In this document: positions 52,401 through 59,477 of the stretch, in pieces
Layout: every line of letters begins with the position of its first letter
How positions within the stretch are numbered: the stretch's first letter is position 1
Notes under the pieces: model-generated
What the model was told of the DNA's origin: nothing
Databases searched by the model: none
What the model saw: the letters and a program-made list of their open reading frames with translations, nothing else
Program-made: the position numbers and the translations under genes
Source of the DNA: Desulfovibrio sp.
GTDB taxonomy: Bacteria; Desulfobacterota; Desulfovibrionia; Desulfovibrionales; Desulfovibrionaceae
Direction: 5' to 3'
Assembly: GCA_017528345.1 (NCBI GenBank)
Contig: JAFXOX010000081.1
Coordinates: 1-64,000 of the forward strand
Length of the DNA stretch: 64,000 nt

Positions 52401-52982
52401 ATCTATGACGAGGAAGATCCGGCCGTTGTCTGGGCTATCCTCTCGAGTATCTTCACAGCCCAGAAGTACGGCAAAAAGGTCGGCTTCTGCGGTCAGGGTG
52501 TCAGCAATAGTGTTATTCTCCGTGGCCTTGTGGCGATCGCGGGCATTGTCTCAGCCTCAGTTGTGCCGGATACCTATGCTCAGACTGTGCAGGATATTGC
52601 TGCTGTGGAAGCGGAAAATATTCCAACCTCACAGCTTGGCACCTGGCTTGCCCAGAAGCACCATGACCGCCTCTCCAAGCTCATGGAGAAGGAAGGCTAC
52701 GGCCATATCCTCAAGAAGTACACCGAGCCTCAGGATCTCCTTGAATGGTATGAAGGTGAACTGCAGCGCCGTCACGAGCAGCTGCGTGATCACCTGGATA
52801 CCCCCAAGGAAACCTTCTACCGTACAGAGCTTGAGACCTTCCGCTCGGCATTCCATAAGCCTGTGATCTATGCCACCTGGAACTGGAATGAAACTGTGGA
52901 AGATGCCCTGCATCATTCAGGCTTTGCGACCTTTGAAGAGCAGACCGAGGCCATGATCAAGACACGTGAGCTGAACGGCTAA
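49401..52982 (+). CDS. ppsA: Phosphoenolpyruvate synthase, extended form
   Basis: The 1193-residue protein is about 400 residues longer than the usual PpsA (~790). Parts: an N-terminal extension, the ATP-binding PPDK_N domain (MTPVAVRSSAAGEDSRKKAF ~residue 199), the phospho-His domain (GGDTSHAAITSRELGIAAVI; His ~529) and the PEP/pyruvate TIM barrel (LLRAEFMLGNIGVHP ~623; DFKSNEYRNLLGG ~862; GFSIGSNDMTQMVLATDRDN ~978; catalytic Cys in GFCGQGVSNS ~1029). A helical, coiled-coil-like insert of roughly 160 residues splits the barrel between residues ~640 and ~850. A ~130-residue C-terminal tail follows. It converts pyruvate and ATP to PEP, AMP and phosphate. GGAGG precedes the ATG. Confidence 0.88.
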   Translation: MAKSREEKHSQAVETEAKDIDKLRQKLILTGADIVAIGPDAEMIVGGKNYNTALISQIEGIQAPHFRAISSLAFHKLLDETKVSSKVLRSVVDKEYSRIDWNDPEINHDPDFLQKLVRQLGKQTHDAARAEGADQPRTKLRTFINNIVEGFATSPEGIDQLRKRSVMVQAAILSVDIPEEIQAAVKGAYRDICRENSDDMTPVAVRSSAAGEDSRKKAFAGLQDTFLNMVGEEKVVEAYHWDCASAYNLRSMTYRRESILDALAKAEEIGDESIAENAKKDWAIEHTSLSVCMMQMVNPMVSGTAFAADTSTGCRGTDRNDLVSIDTSYGLGEAVVGGKVTPDKFYVFSRDDGSEVVIRQMGCKDMKIVYDEKGGTREVEVPEIEAYRWALSLSQAERVAKGVRAVSRAYDGIIMDTEFCFDANDNLWFVQARPETRWNEELELHPNTIYMRRREVDPKAAAQAEVLVEGNGASHGAGQGTVRFLRSALELNKIAPGDILAAERTDPDMVPGMRVASAIMADVGGDTSHAAITSRELGIAAVIGIQHLDVLRSLDGVDVTVDGSRGRVYRGLLPLHDVGGEIDVAALPQTKMKVGLILADVAQSLFLSRLRNYPQFEVGLLRAEFMLGNIGVHPQALEAFDNGELESIVKAHVKQLEDRLTKILREQMATGLLVFNFNLREYVGAVTGLSRELASIADVDTNQSAEEILMQHRKMRELDHKIDQYMEIASRRIEILKTSDNLADHVRLIMGYDDELRTLSTTDPEAVKRAAEIEASVEDQVSKIKDLPLVVKVLADIHHLREEVGLRNGIKKEIDTLLNLPDKIRFIIKSHGYRTGKEHYVQTLAQSLSLFAMAFYGKPITYRTTDFKSNEYRNLLGGNLFEQVEANPMLGYRGVSRNVLDWELEAFKLARGVYGGSNLRLMLPFVRTLEEARSMRTYLEQVHKLKSGVDGLKIILMSEIPSNAILSKQFVEEFDGFSIGSNDMTQMVLATDRDNARLSHIYDEEDPAVVWAILSSIFTAQKYGKKVGFCGQGVSNSVILRGLVAIAGIVSASVVPDTYAQTVQDIAAVEAENIPTSQLGTWLAQKHHDRLSKLMEKEGYGHILKKYTEPQDLLEWYEGELQRRHEQLRDHLDTPKETFYRTELETFRSAFHKPVIYATWNWNETVEDALHHSGFATFEEQTEAMIKTRELNG

Positions 52983-53045
52983 GTTCTGGTCTTTTCTCAA
53001 AACTGCCAAACCCGGTACGGGGAGGGCGGTTTTGCCTGAAACATT

Positions 53046-53075
53046 AAAAACCCCTGCGAGAGCAGGGGTTTTTTC
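53046..53075 (+). terminator. Rho-independent terminator after ppsA
   Basis: AAAAACCCCTGC (53046-53057) pairs with GCAGGGGTTTTT (53062-53073) and runs on in T residues, 63 bases after the ppsA stop. A weaker stem at 52999-53033 precedes it. Confidence 0.92.
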
Positions 53076-53253
53076 GTTGGCTCTTTGCTGGAACACTAAG
53101 CCTCACATTGGCTGGGAGGCTCGGAAAAATGGTTCTTGAAAAGAGGGGGGATCCGCCGGTTTTTTGGTAAACCTGAACACTGGCAGCTGTTTCAGCGCGG
53201 TTCGTGTTGAACGTAAGACCCAACGATCCCCTTTATTGAAGGAGAGGAGAATG

Positions 53254-54273
53254 TCAAGATTTTACGGCTTGTTCTAGTTCTTGCTGAGAATGATGATGCC
53301 TATGCGTTCCTTCGGTGATCAGGTGACTATGGGAGTGTTGATGGGTAATTGTATGGCTATGCGTGCTTCCGTTATGGGTATGGATAAATGTATGCTGATG
53401 GGCATGGGCATGTTTTCGGATCATGGTATCGACCACAACAAGTGCGGTTCCCGCTAGCATGATAGTCAGCGCAAGCAGGTATACCTCAGTCAGCTTCTCA
53501 TGGAGAATGATAAACGACAGGAACGCACCAATAAATGGAGCTATGGCATAGTACGCGCTTGTTTTCGCCGCACCGAGAACTCTTTGCGCCCTGACATACA
53601 GGAAAATACTCAGCCCGTATGCCACATAACCAAGAATCAGCGCAAGAACGACATATTGAAGCTTCGGTATCTGCTCGCCCATGATCAGTGCGATGAGCAG
53701 AGAACCGAGTCCGCAGCAGATCCCTTTCATCATGACGATTTCATAGGTGCTCTTGGAAGAAATTGTTCTTGTGCAGTTGTTTTCGAGACCCCAGCATGCA
53801 GCGGCAAGCAGAACGTACAGTGATCCAAGGGAAAAGGTGAGACTTTCCGTTCCTTCAAAGGAAAGAAGAATGCTGGAAGCTGTGATCAAAACAATTGCTC
53901 CCCAGAGGCGTTTTGTGACGGTTTCCTTGAAGAGGAACAAGGCGATTACCGTTGTCGCCACAATCTCGAAGTTGCCCAGGAGAGAGGCGTTCGACGAGCT
54001 TCCAAAGCTGATGCCGAGCATGAGAAAAATGGGGGCGCTGATATCCAAAACGATCATACCGATGACAAAAGGAAGATCTTTTTTGGACAGTTTTTCTCCG
54101 TGCTGACAGCTGCCCAGAGACATGATACCGATCCCAATCCCTGCGCCGAGATAGAGGAGCGCAGCCATTGTCGTAGGCTCAACATGATTCAACAACAACT
54201 TTGATAAGGGAACATTGATCGCGTAAAACGCTGCGGCAAGCAGCGCATATAAGATTGCTTTTGCGTTATCCAT
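53254..54273 (-). CDS. EamA/DMT-family transporter with a histidine-rich tail
   Basis: From the ATG at 54273 the protein has 339 residues. Ten hydrophobic helices in two EamA repeats (first AILYALLAAAFYAINVPLSK, second ending ALTIMLAGTALVVVDTMI) mark a drug/metabolite-type exporter of the inner membrane. The last ~50 residues are cytoplasmic or periplasmic and rich in His (HAHAHQHTFIHTHNGSTHSH and HQHSHSH), a likely metal-binding segment seen in zinc or nickel carriers but not usual in EamA proteins. The transported substrate is unknown; metal-linked regulation or transport is plausible. It is convergent with ppsA. Confidence 0.85.
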   Translation of the reverse strand: MDNAKAILYALLAAAFYAINVPLSKLLLNHVEPTTMAALLYLGAGIGIGIMSLGSCQHGEKLSKKDLPFVIGMIVLDISAPIFLMLGISFGSSSNASLLGNFEIVATTVIALFLFKETVTKRLWGAIVLITASSILLSFEGTESLTFSLGSLYVLLAAACWGLENNCTRTISSKSTYEIVMMKGICCGLGSLLIALIMGEQIPKLQYVVLALILGYVAYGLSIFLYVRAQRVLGAAKTSAYYAIAPFIGAFLSFIILHEKLTEVYLLALTIMLAGTALVVVDTMIRKHAHAHQHTFIHTHNGSTHSHTITHQHSHSHLITEGTHRHHHSQQELEQAVKS

Positions 54274-54706
54274 GATCTTTCTTCGCAAATGTTGATTTGT
54301 TTACAAAATAAGGTCAGCCCGGCTGAGTTCGTGTGATTTTTTTTGTGAGGGTGGCGGAGCCATTCCATACGGGATTTATGATATTTCACGAAATGAGAGC
54401 TTTGTTAATGTCGGCATCAGCTCAGACACAGCTGAATTTGCCGTAAACAGTATGCACCTGCTGGTATGAAATGGGAAGCTCTTCTTATCCAGACGCATCG
54501 AATATCATGATCACGGCTGATGGAGGAGGCAGTAGAAAGCGCCTCTGGAAGAAATATCTGCAGGATTTTGCAAACGAAACAAGGCTGAGCATTGACGTAA
54601 CGCATTTTTCTCATAGGGGCTAGGCGCCATTTGCCGATGCAATTGCTTCGGACTAACCTTGATTTTTACCATCAAATGCAGTAATACTGCATGTAATGGA
54701 GAAAAT
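54274..54706. other. Intergenic region before the AbiE module
   Basis: No gene is supported in these 430 bases. It should hold the promoters of the transporter (minus) and of the AbiE module (plus). No clear repeat is visible. Confidence 0.4.
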
Positions 54707-55306
54707 ATGGTCATTTCAACGGCAATGCTTCTTCAAAAATACGCGTTGTATGCGAATCCGGCTGCAAAAATTGCCAGGTTGGTTCGGAACGGTGTTTTCA
54801 TACCGGTCATGAAAGGCCTGTATGAAACAGATCGTTCTGTGCCGGGCTACTATTTGGCTGGAATCATCTATGGGCCATCCTATCTTTCTTTTGAGTTTGC
54901 CCTTGCATGGCACGACCTTATTCCCGAGGCTGTTTACGTGTTTACGTGTGCCACATGTGGCAAGAAGAAAAAGAAGCAGTATGAGACGCCCTTTGGCGTG
55001 TTTACGTACCGGGATGTGCCAGTTGCGGCCTTTCCGTACGGAACCAGGCTTCATGAAGAACATGGCTACGGCTTCGTGATTGCTTCACCAGAAAAGGCAG
55101 TCTGTGACCTTCTGTATACACGTTCACCCTGTGCTAATAGGCGGGAACTCCGCTGCCTTTTGTTTGACGATATGCGCATTGATGAAGGCGCATTCTGGAA
55201 TATGTCACAGGAGAAGATGGTTGAGCTTGCTGGACTGTACCGAACGGTGAACCATCGCTTGTTGATTTCCATGTTGCATTCCCGACGCATGTCGGAGGAC
55301 TCCTAG
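54707..55306 (+). CDS. AbiEi-type antitoxin (type IV toxin-antitoxin)
   Basis: From the ATG at 54707 (GGAG site) the protein has 199 residues. It has an N-terminal winged helix-turn-helix (MVISTAMLLQKYALYANPAA and KIARLVRNGVFIPVMKGLYE), the family entry motif of AbiEi. The remaining part (YYLAGIIYGPSYLSFEFALA, YGFVIASPEKAVCDLLYTRS) matches the AbiEi antitoxin C-terminal domain. It represses its operon and counteracts the AbiEii nucleotidyltransferase. The AbiEii gene follows after an unusually long gap of 185 bases. Confidence 0.87.
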   Translation: MVISTAMLLQKYALYANPAAKIARLVRNGVFIPVMKGLYETDRSVPGYYLAGIIYGPSYLSFEFALAWHDLIPEAVYVFTCATCGKKKKKQYETPFGVFTYRDVPVAAFPYGTRLHEEHGYGFVIASPEKAVCDLLYTRSPCANRRELRCLLFDDMRIDEGAFWNMSQEKMVELAGLYRTVNHRLLISMLHSRRMSEDS

Positions 55307-55491
55307 GGGGGCAGGCTTACCCCTGTAACCTGTGCTTGCGTGGAAAATTCGTTGCCAGGGGCCAATATTTGCTTGCTGATTAGTATTCTTCCATTTGAAC
55401 GCCAGTGGCGCAACACTTGAACGTTCGCGTACCTTCTATCCTTGAATTTTTCGGACAGGGATTTGCGGCGTTTGCGTCAATGAGGAAAAAC

Positions 55492-56358
55492 ATGAACAAC
55501 ATCGTTGAGCAGATGCTCTCCCTGCATGCATCGAAGACGCTGAGTGACAAGAAAAACAGCATTAAGGAAGTCGTGCAGGAAATCATTCTGTGCGGATTGT
55601 CACGGGCCGGTTTTTTCCGGGCAGCAGCATTTTACGGGGGCACTGCGCTGAGAATCTTCCATGGCCTTGACCGCTTTTCAGTAGATTTGGATTTTTCGCT
55701 TATGGAACCCAATGTCCATTTTCGTCTCGATGCCTATCTTTCTCTTTTGGAAAAAGAACTTGGAGCATACGGCTTTCGCTTTACAGCTGAAGAAAAGGTG
55801 AAAGCGAACGGGTCTGATGTGAAGTCTGCCTTTGTGAAGGGCAATACTCGTGAACTTATATTGCAGTGTTATGCCGATGAACACCTTGCCAGGACAATTG
55901 CGAGTTCAGAGCGTATCAACGTGAAGATTGAAGTCGATACCACACCGCCTCCGCATGCGGGATTTGAACGACAGTTTCGGCTGCTACCGATACCTTATGA
56001 GATCAACATCTATGACATGCCATCTCTCTTTGCCGGAAAGATCCATGCCGTCCTGTGTCGAGCATGGAAAGGGAGAATCAAAGGCAGGGATCTCTATGAC
56101 TATGTGTTTTATCTGGCGGGGAAGACGCCGGTCAACGTGAAGCACTTACATGCGAGACTGGTTGATTCAGGTTTTGCAAACGCAAGTGAAGATGCGTCGC
56201 TGGAAGACATTAAGGAGATGCTTTACCGGCGTTTTGAAGTCATTGATTATGCTCAGGCAAGAAACGATGTTCTGCCGTTTATCCGTAATCCTTCGTGTCT
56301 TGACATATGGAGCAAAACGTTTTTCCAGTCTATGACAAATAGCCTGAAAGCCCTATGA
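55492..56358 (+). CDS. AbiEii-type nucleotidyltransferase toxin
   Basis: The ATG at 55492 has a GAGG site 6 bases upstream and gives 288 residues. The frame is open from 55405. It has the nucleotidyltransferase motif YGGTALRIFHGLDRFSVDLD (GG then DxD, ~residue 45-65) and the conserved SLFAGKIHAVLCRAWKGRIK GRDLYDYVFYL segment (~residue 180-205) of AbiEii toxins. AbiE modules protect against phages by abortive infection or stabilise DNA. Length and motifs look intact. Confidence 0.88.
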   Translation: MNNIVEQMLSLHASKTLSDKKNSIKEVVQEIILCGLSRAGFFRAAAFYGGTALRIFHGLDRFSVDLDFSLMEPNVHFRLDAYLSLLEKELGAYGFRFTAEEKVKANGSDVKSAFVKGNTRELILQCYADEHLARTIASSERINVKIEVDTTPPPHAGFERQFRLLPIPYEINIYDMPSLFAGKIHAVLCRAWKGRIKGRDLYDYVFYLAGKTPVNVKHLHARLVDSGFANASEDASLEDIKEMLYRRFEVIDYAQARNDVLPFIRNPSCLDIWSKTFFQSMTNSLKAL

Positions 56359-56507
56359 TGTTGAGGAGAGACGGCAAGGAAAGCACCGGATAATCAATGG
56401 TGTAACAGGATTTGTCTTCTGTGAATAGTGAATTTTAGCATTACTTGACATTGATATGGCAAATAAGTTCAATTATGAATATAAATAATGATACTAGGTA
56501 AATACTT

Positions 56508-56736
56508 ATGGCAAAAATAGAATGATTTCGGATAAAGAACTTTCGGGTATTGAAAGATGTTACACTTGGACGTCTCTGGAATCATCAAGAAGCAAAACCT
56601 CTTACTCCATTGACAGCTGTTATTGGCAAAAATGGTACTGGCAAAAGTACTATCTTCGATGCTTTTGGATTTCTTGCAGATGCTCTAAAATTGGGAATTG
56701 AGGAGGCTTGCTATTCTCGAGTATTGTGTGGAAAGC
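56508..56736 (+). pseudogene. AAA-family ATPase fragment with a nonsense codon
   Basis: ATG 56508 opens MAKIE, then TGA at 56523, then FRIKNFRVLKDVTLGRLWNH in the same frame, with the Walker A motif AVIGKNGTGKST and FDAFGFLADALKLGIEEA. This is the start of an OLD/AAA_21-type ATPase where the sixth codon is normally Trp or similar. The sequence ends near 56735, where the minus-strand hydrolase gene ends, so about 300 residues are missing. The relic is not functional and marks an old junction. Confidence 0.82.
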
Positions 56737-57534
56737 TTAGATCAGGCGTATGTGTTCAAGATCGTAGGGGATATGGATATCGCCATGGTAGACGCTTTGC
56801 GCTTCTCGTAAGAACCGCTCAGAGCGGTGTTCGAGGTCGCTATCGTCAGCGTGGGTGAGAATACAGTGGGGAATATGGAGGCGTTGGGCAAGGCTTGCCG
56901 CATCAAGCACGGTTGAATGCTCAATGGCGTGGGGATGAAAGCGGTCGGCATCTTCTTCGAGGCAGAAGGCTTCGTGCATAAGCCAGGTGCAGCCCTTGAG
57001 ATGGGGAAGAAGCGGTTCGCTGAAGGGAATATCGCCTAAGAAGACGAAGGTCTGATCACAGGTCAGATTGAGGCGAAAGCCGTGCTGTGGGGTATGCTTG
57101 GCACAAAGGGCAAAAAAGCGGACGGGCCTGCCAAGGATCTCTTGGTTGCTTGTTTCTTCAAGAGAGATGGTGTGCACAAGCTCTGTGAGGCAGGGCATAG
57201 CCTTTGGCAGCAAAAGTTTGGTGATCTGCCAGAGGGTATCGAGCACGTGGCTATTGCCATAGAGCCTGAGGGGTTTGGCTAAGCCTTTGCGTGCCCTCTG
57301 CGCTAGGCAGCGCAGAAGCCAGAAAACGCCAAGCATGTGGTCAAGATGGATATGAGAGATAAAGACATCTGAGATGCAGCTTAAATCCGTTCCTGTTTTG
57401 GCCAATTGTGTGAGCAGTCCATTGCCGCCTCCGCTATCAACGAGAAAGGCGCGATCTCCCTCCCTGAGCAGAAAACAGGTGGAAAAACAGCGTGTGACAA
57501 GGGCGTGGCCTGTACCAAGCATCACAAGTTCCAT
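56737..57534 (-). CDS. RNase Z-like MBL-fold metallo-hydrolase
   Basis: The 265-residue protein has the metallo-beta-lactamase metal motif SHIHLDHMLG (HxHxDH, ~residue 60), the next His in ALCAKHTPQHGF (~147), the Asp in FVFLGDIPFS (~168), the family His in MHEAFC (~187) and the last His in LTHADDSD (~229). With the start MELVMLGTGHALVTR it fits the tRNase Z/RNase Z-like family of phosphodiesterases. The substrate is uncertain. The fragment of the AAA ATPase gene is cut by its 3' end. The long inverted repeat at 57554-57594 lies just upstream of its start. Confidence 0.87.
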   Translation of the reverse strand: MELVMLGTGHALVTRCFSTCFLLREGDRAFLVDSGGGNGLLTQLAKTGTDLSCISDVFISHIHLDHMLGVFWLLRCLAQRARKGLAKPLRLYGNSHVLDTLWQITKLLLPKAMPCLTELVHTISLEETSNQEILGRPVRFFALCAKHTPQHGFRLNLTCDQTFVFLGDIPFSEPLLPHLKGCTWLMHEAFCLEEDADRFHPHAIEHSTVLDAASLAQRLHIPHCILTHADDSDLEHRSERFLREAQSVYHGDIHIPYDLEHIRLI

Positions 57535-57553
57535 AGCTTTTTTCCGATAATGA

Positions 57554-57594
57554 CATCTCCCATTTCCCGGCCTTGGTGCGGGAAATGGGAGATG
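57554..57594. repeat. Perfect 16-bp inverted repeat between the hydrolase and the hydrogenase operon
   Basis: CATCTCCCATTTCCCG (57554-57569) is mirrored perfectly at 57579-57594 across a 9-base loop, 20 bases upstream of the hydrolase start. A T-run follows only on the plus strand. It may be an operator for the hydrolase gene, or a terminator reading from the other side. Confidence 0.75.
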
Positions 57595-57674
57595 CGTTTT
57601 TGTGCGGCAAGCTCGTATGTGCAGCCTTTGGCTTTTTAGCGATAGAGCTTAGCCGGAGTTGCTTGGGGTCTCAG

Positions 57675-59474
57675 TTATTCTGTGAGCGTGAGACGGGCTT
57701 TATTACACGCAATGCTCTCTGTGAGAGTGCCACTGCGGTCAGAATAATGGGTATGGAGCAGGTGATGCGCTTTTTCGGAATTGGGCGCATCAAGAAACTC
57801 CTCATAGAGGCGCTTAATCTGCGGATTATTGTGGGATTGCCTGCGCGGCATATTCTGATCAAGGCAGAAGAGGCTATGTCGGCGCCGCTTGCCACCCAGG
57901 TGGTATTCTCCCTTGACGCGGGGAATGCCACCGCCGTTGACGCAGCCGCCGGGACAGGCCATGACCTCAATGAAAGTATAGGGGGATTCACCGCGCACAG
58001 CCTGCTCGGCAAGCTTGCGGGCATTGCGCAGGGTGTGGGCAATGGCCACTTTGATGGTGCCGTATTCTGGGCCAAGGTTGATTTCCGCTTCTCGCAGGCC
58101 GTCAAGGCCGCGAATGGCGTGTACGTCAATGCCCTCAAGCTCTTTGCCGTTGAGTACGGCGTAGACGGTGCGAATGGCCGCTTCCATGACGCCGCCTGTG
58201 GTGCCGAAGATCACAGCGGCTCCTGTGGAATCACTCATATAGGGATTATCCAGAGGCGCCGGTGCAAGTTTGCCAAGATCTATGCCTGTGCGCCGCAAAA
58301 GACGTGCGAATTCCCGAACGGTGAGCACACGGTCGGTATCGCGTACGCCATTGGTCGCAAGCTCAGGCCTGGCACATTCATCTTTTTTGGCCGTGCAGGG
58401 CATGATGGAGATGGTGCGGATGCGTTTGGCATCAATGCTCATCTTGGCCGGGAGATAGGTTTTGGCAAGGCTTCCCTGAACCCCCTGCGGCGAGCGGGTG
58501 GTGGAGAGATGGGGGAGAATGAGCGGGTAATGCTTTTCGGCATAGTTGATCCAGCCGGGACAGCAGGAGGTAAACATGGGCAGCACCCCTTTTTCCCGAA
58601 TGCGACCAAGCAGCTCGGTACCTTCCTCCATGATCACCACATCAGCCCCGAAATCCGTATCCGTGACAATATCGGCGCCGAGACTCTTGAGGGCGGCAAC
58701 AATTCTTCCTTCCACATTGGTGCCAGGCTCAAAGCCAAATTCCTCACCAAGGAGCACGCGCACAGAGGGCGCAAAACTGAAGACTGTGGTGATCTCAGGG
58801 TCTGTCAGCCAGTCGAGGACCTGATCGTTGTCATCGCGTTCGGAAAGAGCGCCTGTGGGGCAGACCAAGATACACTGACCGCACTGGACACAGGCCGAGG
58901 TGCTCTGATTGGGCGCAAGGCCAACGCCAATACAGGTCTCAAGGCCTTTGCCATCAATGGTGAGGGCATGCACGCCCTGTATGGTGCGGCACACTTCAAC
59001 GCAGCGCAGGCAGCGAACGCATTTGCTCATATCGCGGATAATGCCATTGGCGCTGAGATCAAGGGGCCGTGCGGCACAGGGATGCAGCGTTTCCGCAAAA
59101 CGGTTTTGGGTGAGCCCCACAGCCTGTCCCAAGTCCTGCAGCTCACAGTCACCGTGCCGCGCACAGGCCACACAGTTCTGGTCATGGTCGGCAAAAAGCA
59201 ATTCCACCTGCGTGCGCTGCCGCTCGCGCACTTCTTTGGAGAGGGTGTCAACGCGCATGCCGGCAAGCATGCGCGTATCACAGGATGTGGTCATGCGTGT
59301 GCCATGCTCGTCAGTGACTTTGACCAGACAGACGCGACAGGTGCCAGGCTCATGCTTGAGCGGTGCAAAGCGGCACAGGGTGGGAATAAAGATCTGATTT
59401 CTGCGGGCCACCTCAAGGATGGTTTCCCCTTCTGAAAAGTCGTATTCACGGCCATTGATGAGACAGGTTTTCAT
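57675..59474 (-). CDS. hydA: [FeFe] hydrogenase, group A (M3-type), catalytic subunit
   Basis: The 599-residue protein has the full modular set: a [2Fe-2S] ferredoxin (CRFAPLKHEPGTCRVCL; residues ~34-49), the His-ligated cluster (HDQNCVACARHGDC; 97-110), 2[4Fe-4S] (CVRCLRCVEVC 152-162; CVQCGQCILVC 195-205), and the H-cluster domain with L1 FTSCCPGW (301-308), L2 MPCTAKKDE (358-366) and L3 EVMACPGGCVNGGG (503-516). The C-terminal small-subunit segment (~540-599) is fused. All H-cluster cysteines are present. It is the second gene of an operon with the GltD-like flavoprotein, 3 bases downstream. It would be cytoplasmic and ferredoxin/NAD(P)H-linked. Confidence 0.95.
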   Translation of the reverse strand: MKTCLINGREYDFSEGETILEVARRNQIFIPTLCRFAPLKHEPGTCRVCLVKVTDEHGTRMTTSCDTRMLAGMRVDTLSKEVRERQRTQVELLFADHDQNCVACARHGDCELQDLGQAVGLTQNRFAETLHPCAARPLDLSANGIIRDMSKCVRCLRCVEVCRTIQGVHALTIDGKGLETCIGVGLAPNQSTSACVQCGQCILVCPTGALSERDDNDQVLDWLTDPEITTVFSFAPSVRVLLGEEFGFEPGTNVEGRIVAALKSLGADIVTDTDFGADVVIMEEGTELLGRIREKGVLPMFTSCCPGWINYAEKHYPLILPHLSTTRSPQGVQGSLAKTYLPAKMSIDAKRIRTISIMPCTAKKDECARPELATNGVRDTDRVLTVREFARLLRRTGIDLGKLAPAPLDNPYMSDSTGAAVIFGTTGGVMEAAIRTVYAVLNGKELEGIDVHAIRGLDGLREAEINLGPEYGTIKVAIAHTLRNARKLAEQAVRGESPYTFIEVMACPGGCVNGGGIPRVKGEYHLGGKRRRHSLFCLDQNMPRRQSHNNPQIKRLYEEFLDAPNSEKAHHLLHTHYSDRSGTLTESIACNKARLTLTE

Positions 59475-59477
59475 GGT

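Noticed and set aside
56523-56525. Selenocysteine at the TGA of the AAA fragment or other stop-codon recoding
   Set aside because: No SECIS-like stem is apparent, the position is not catalytic, and the gene is truncated anyway.
57573-59435. 620-codon plus-strand frame over the [FeFe] hydrogenase gene
   Set aside because: It is antisense to a protein with all H-cluster motifs; the plus-strand product resembles nothing and is a GC-bias artefact.
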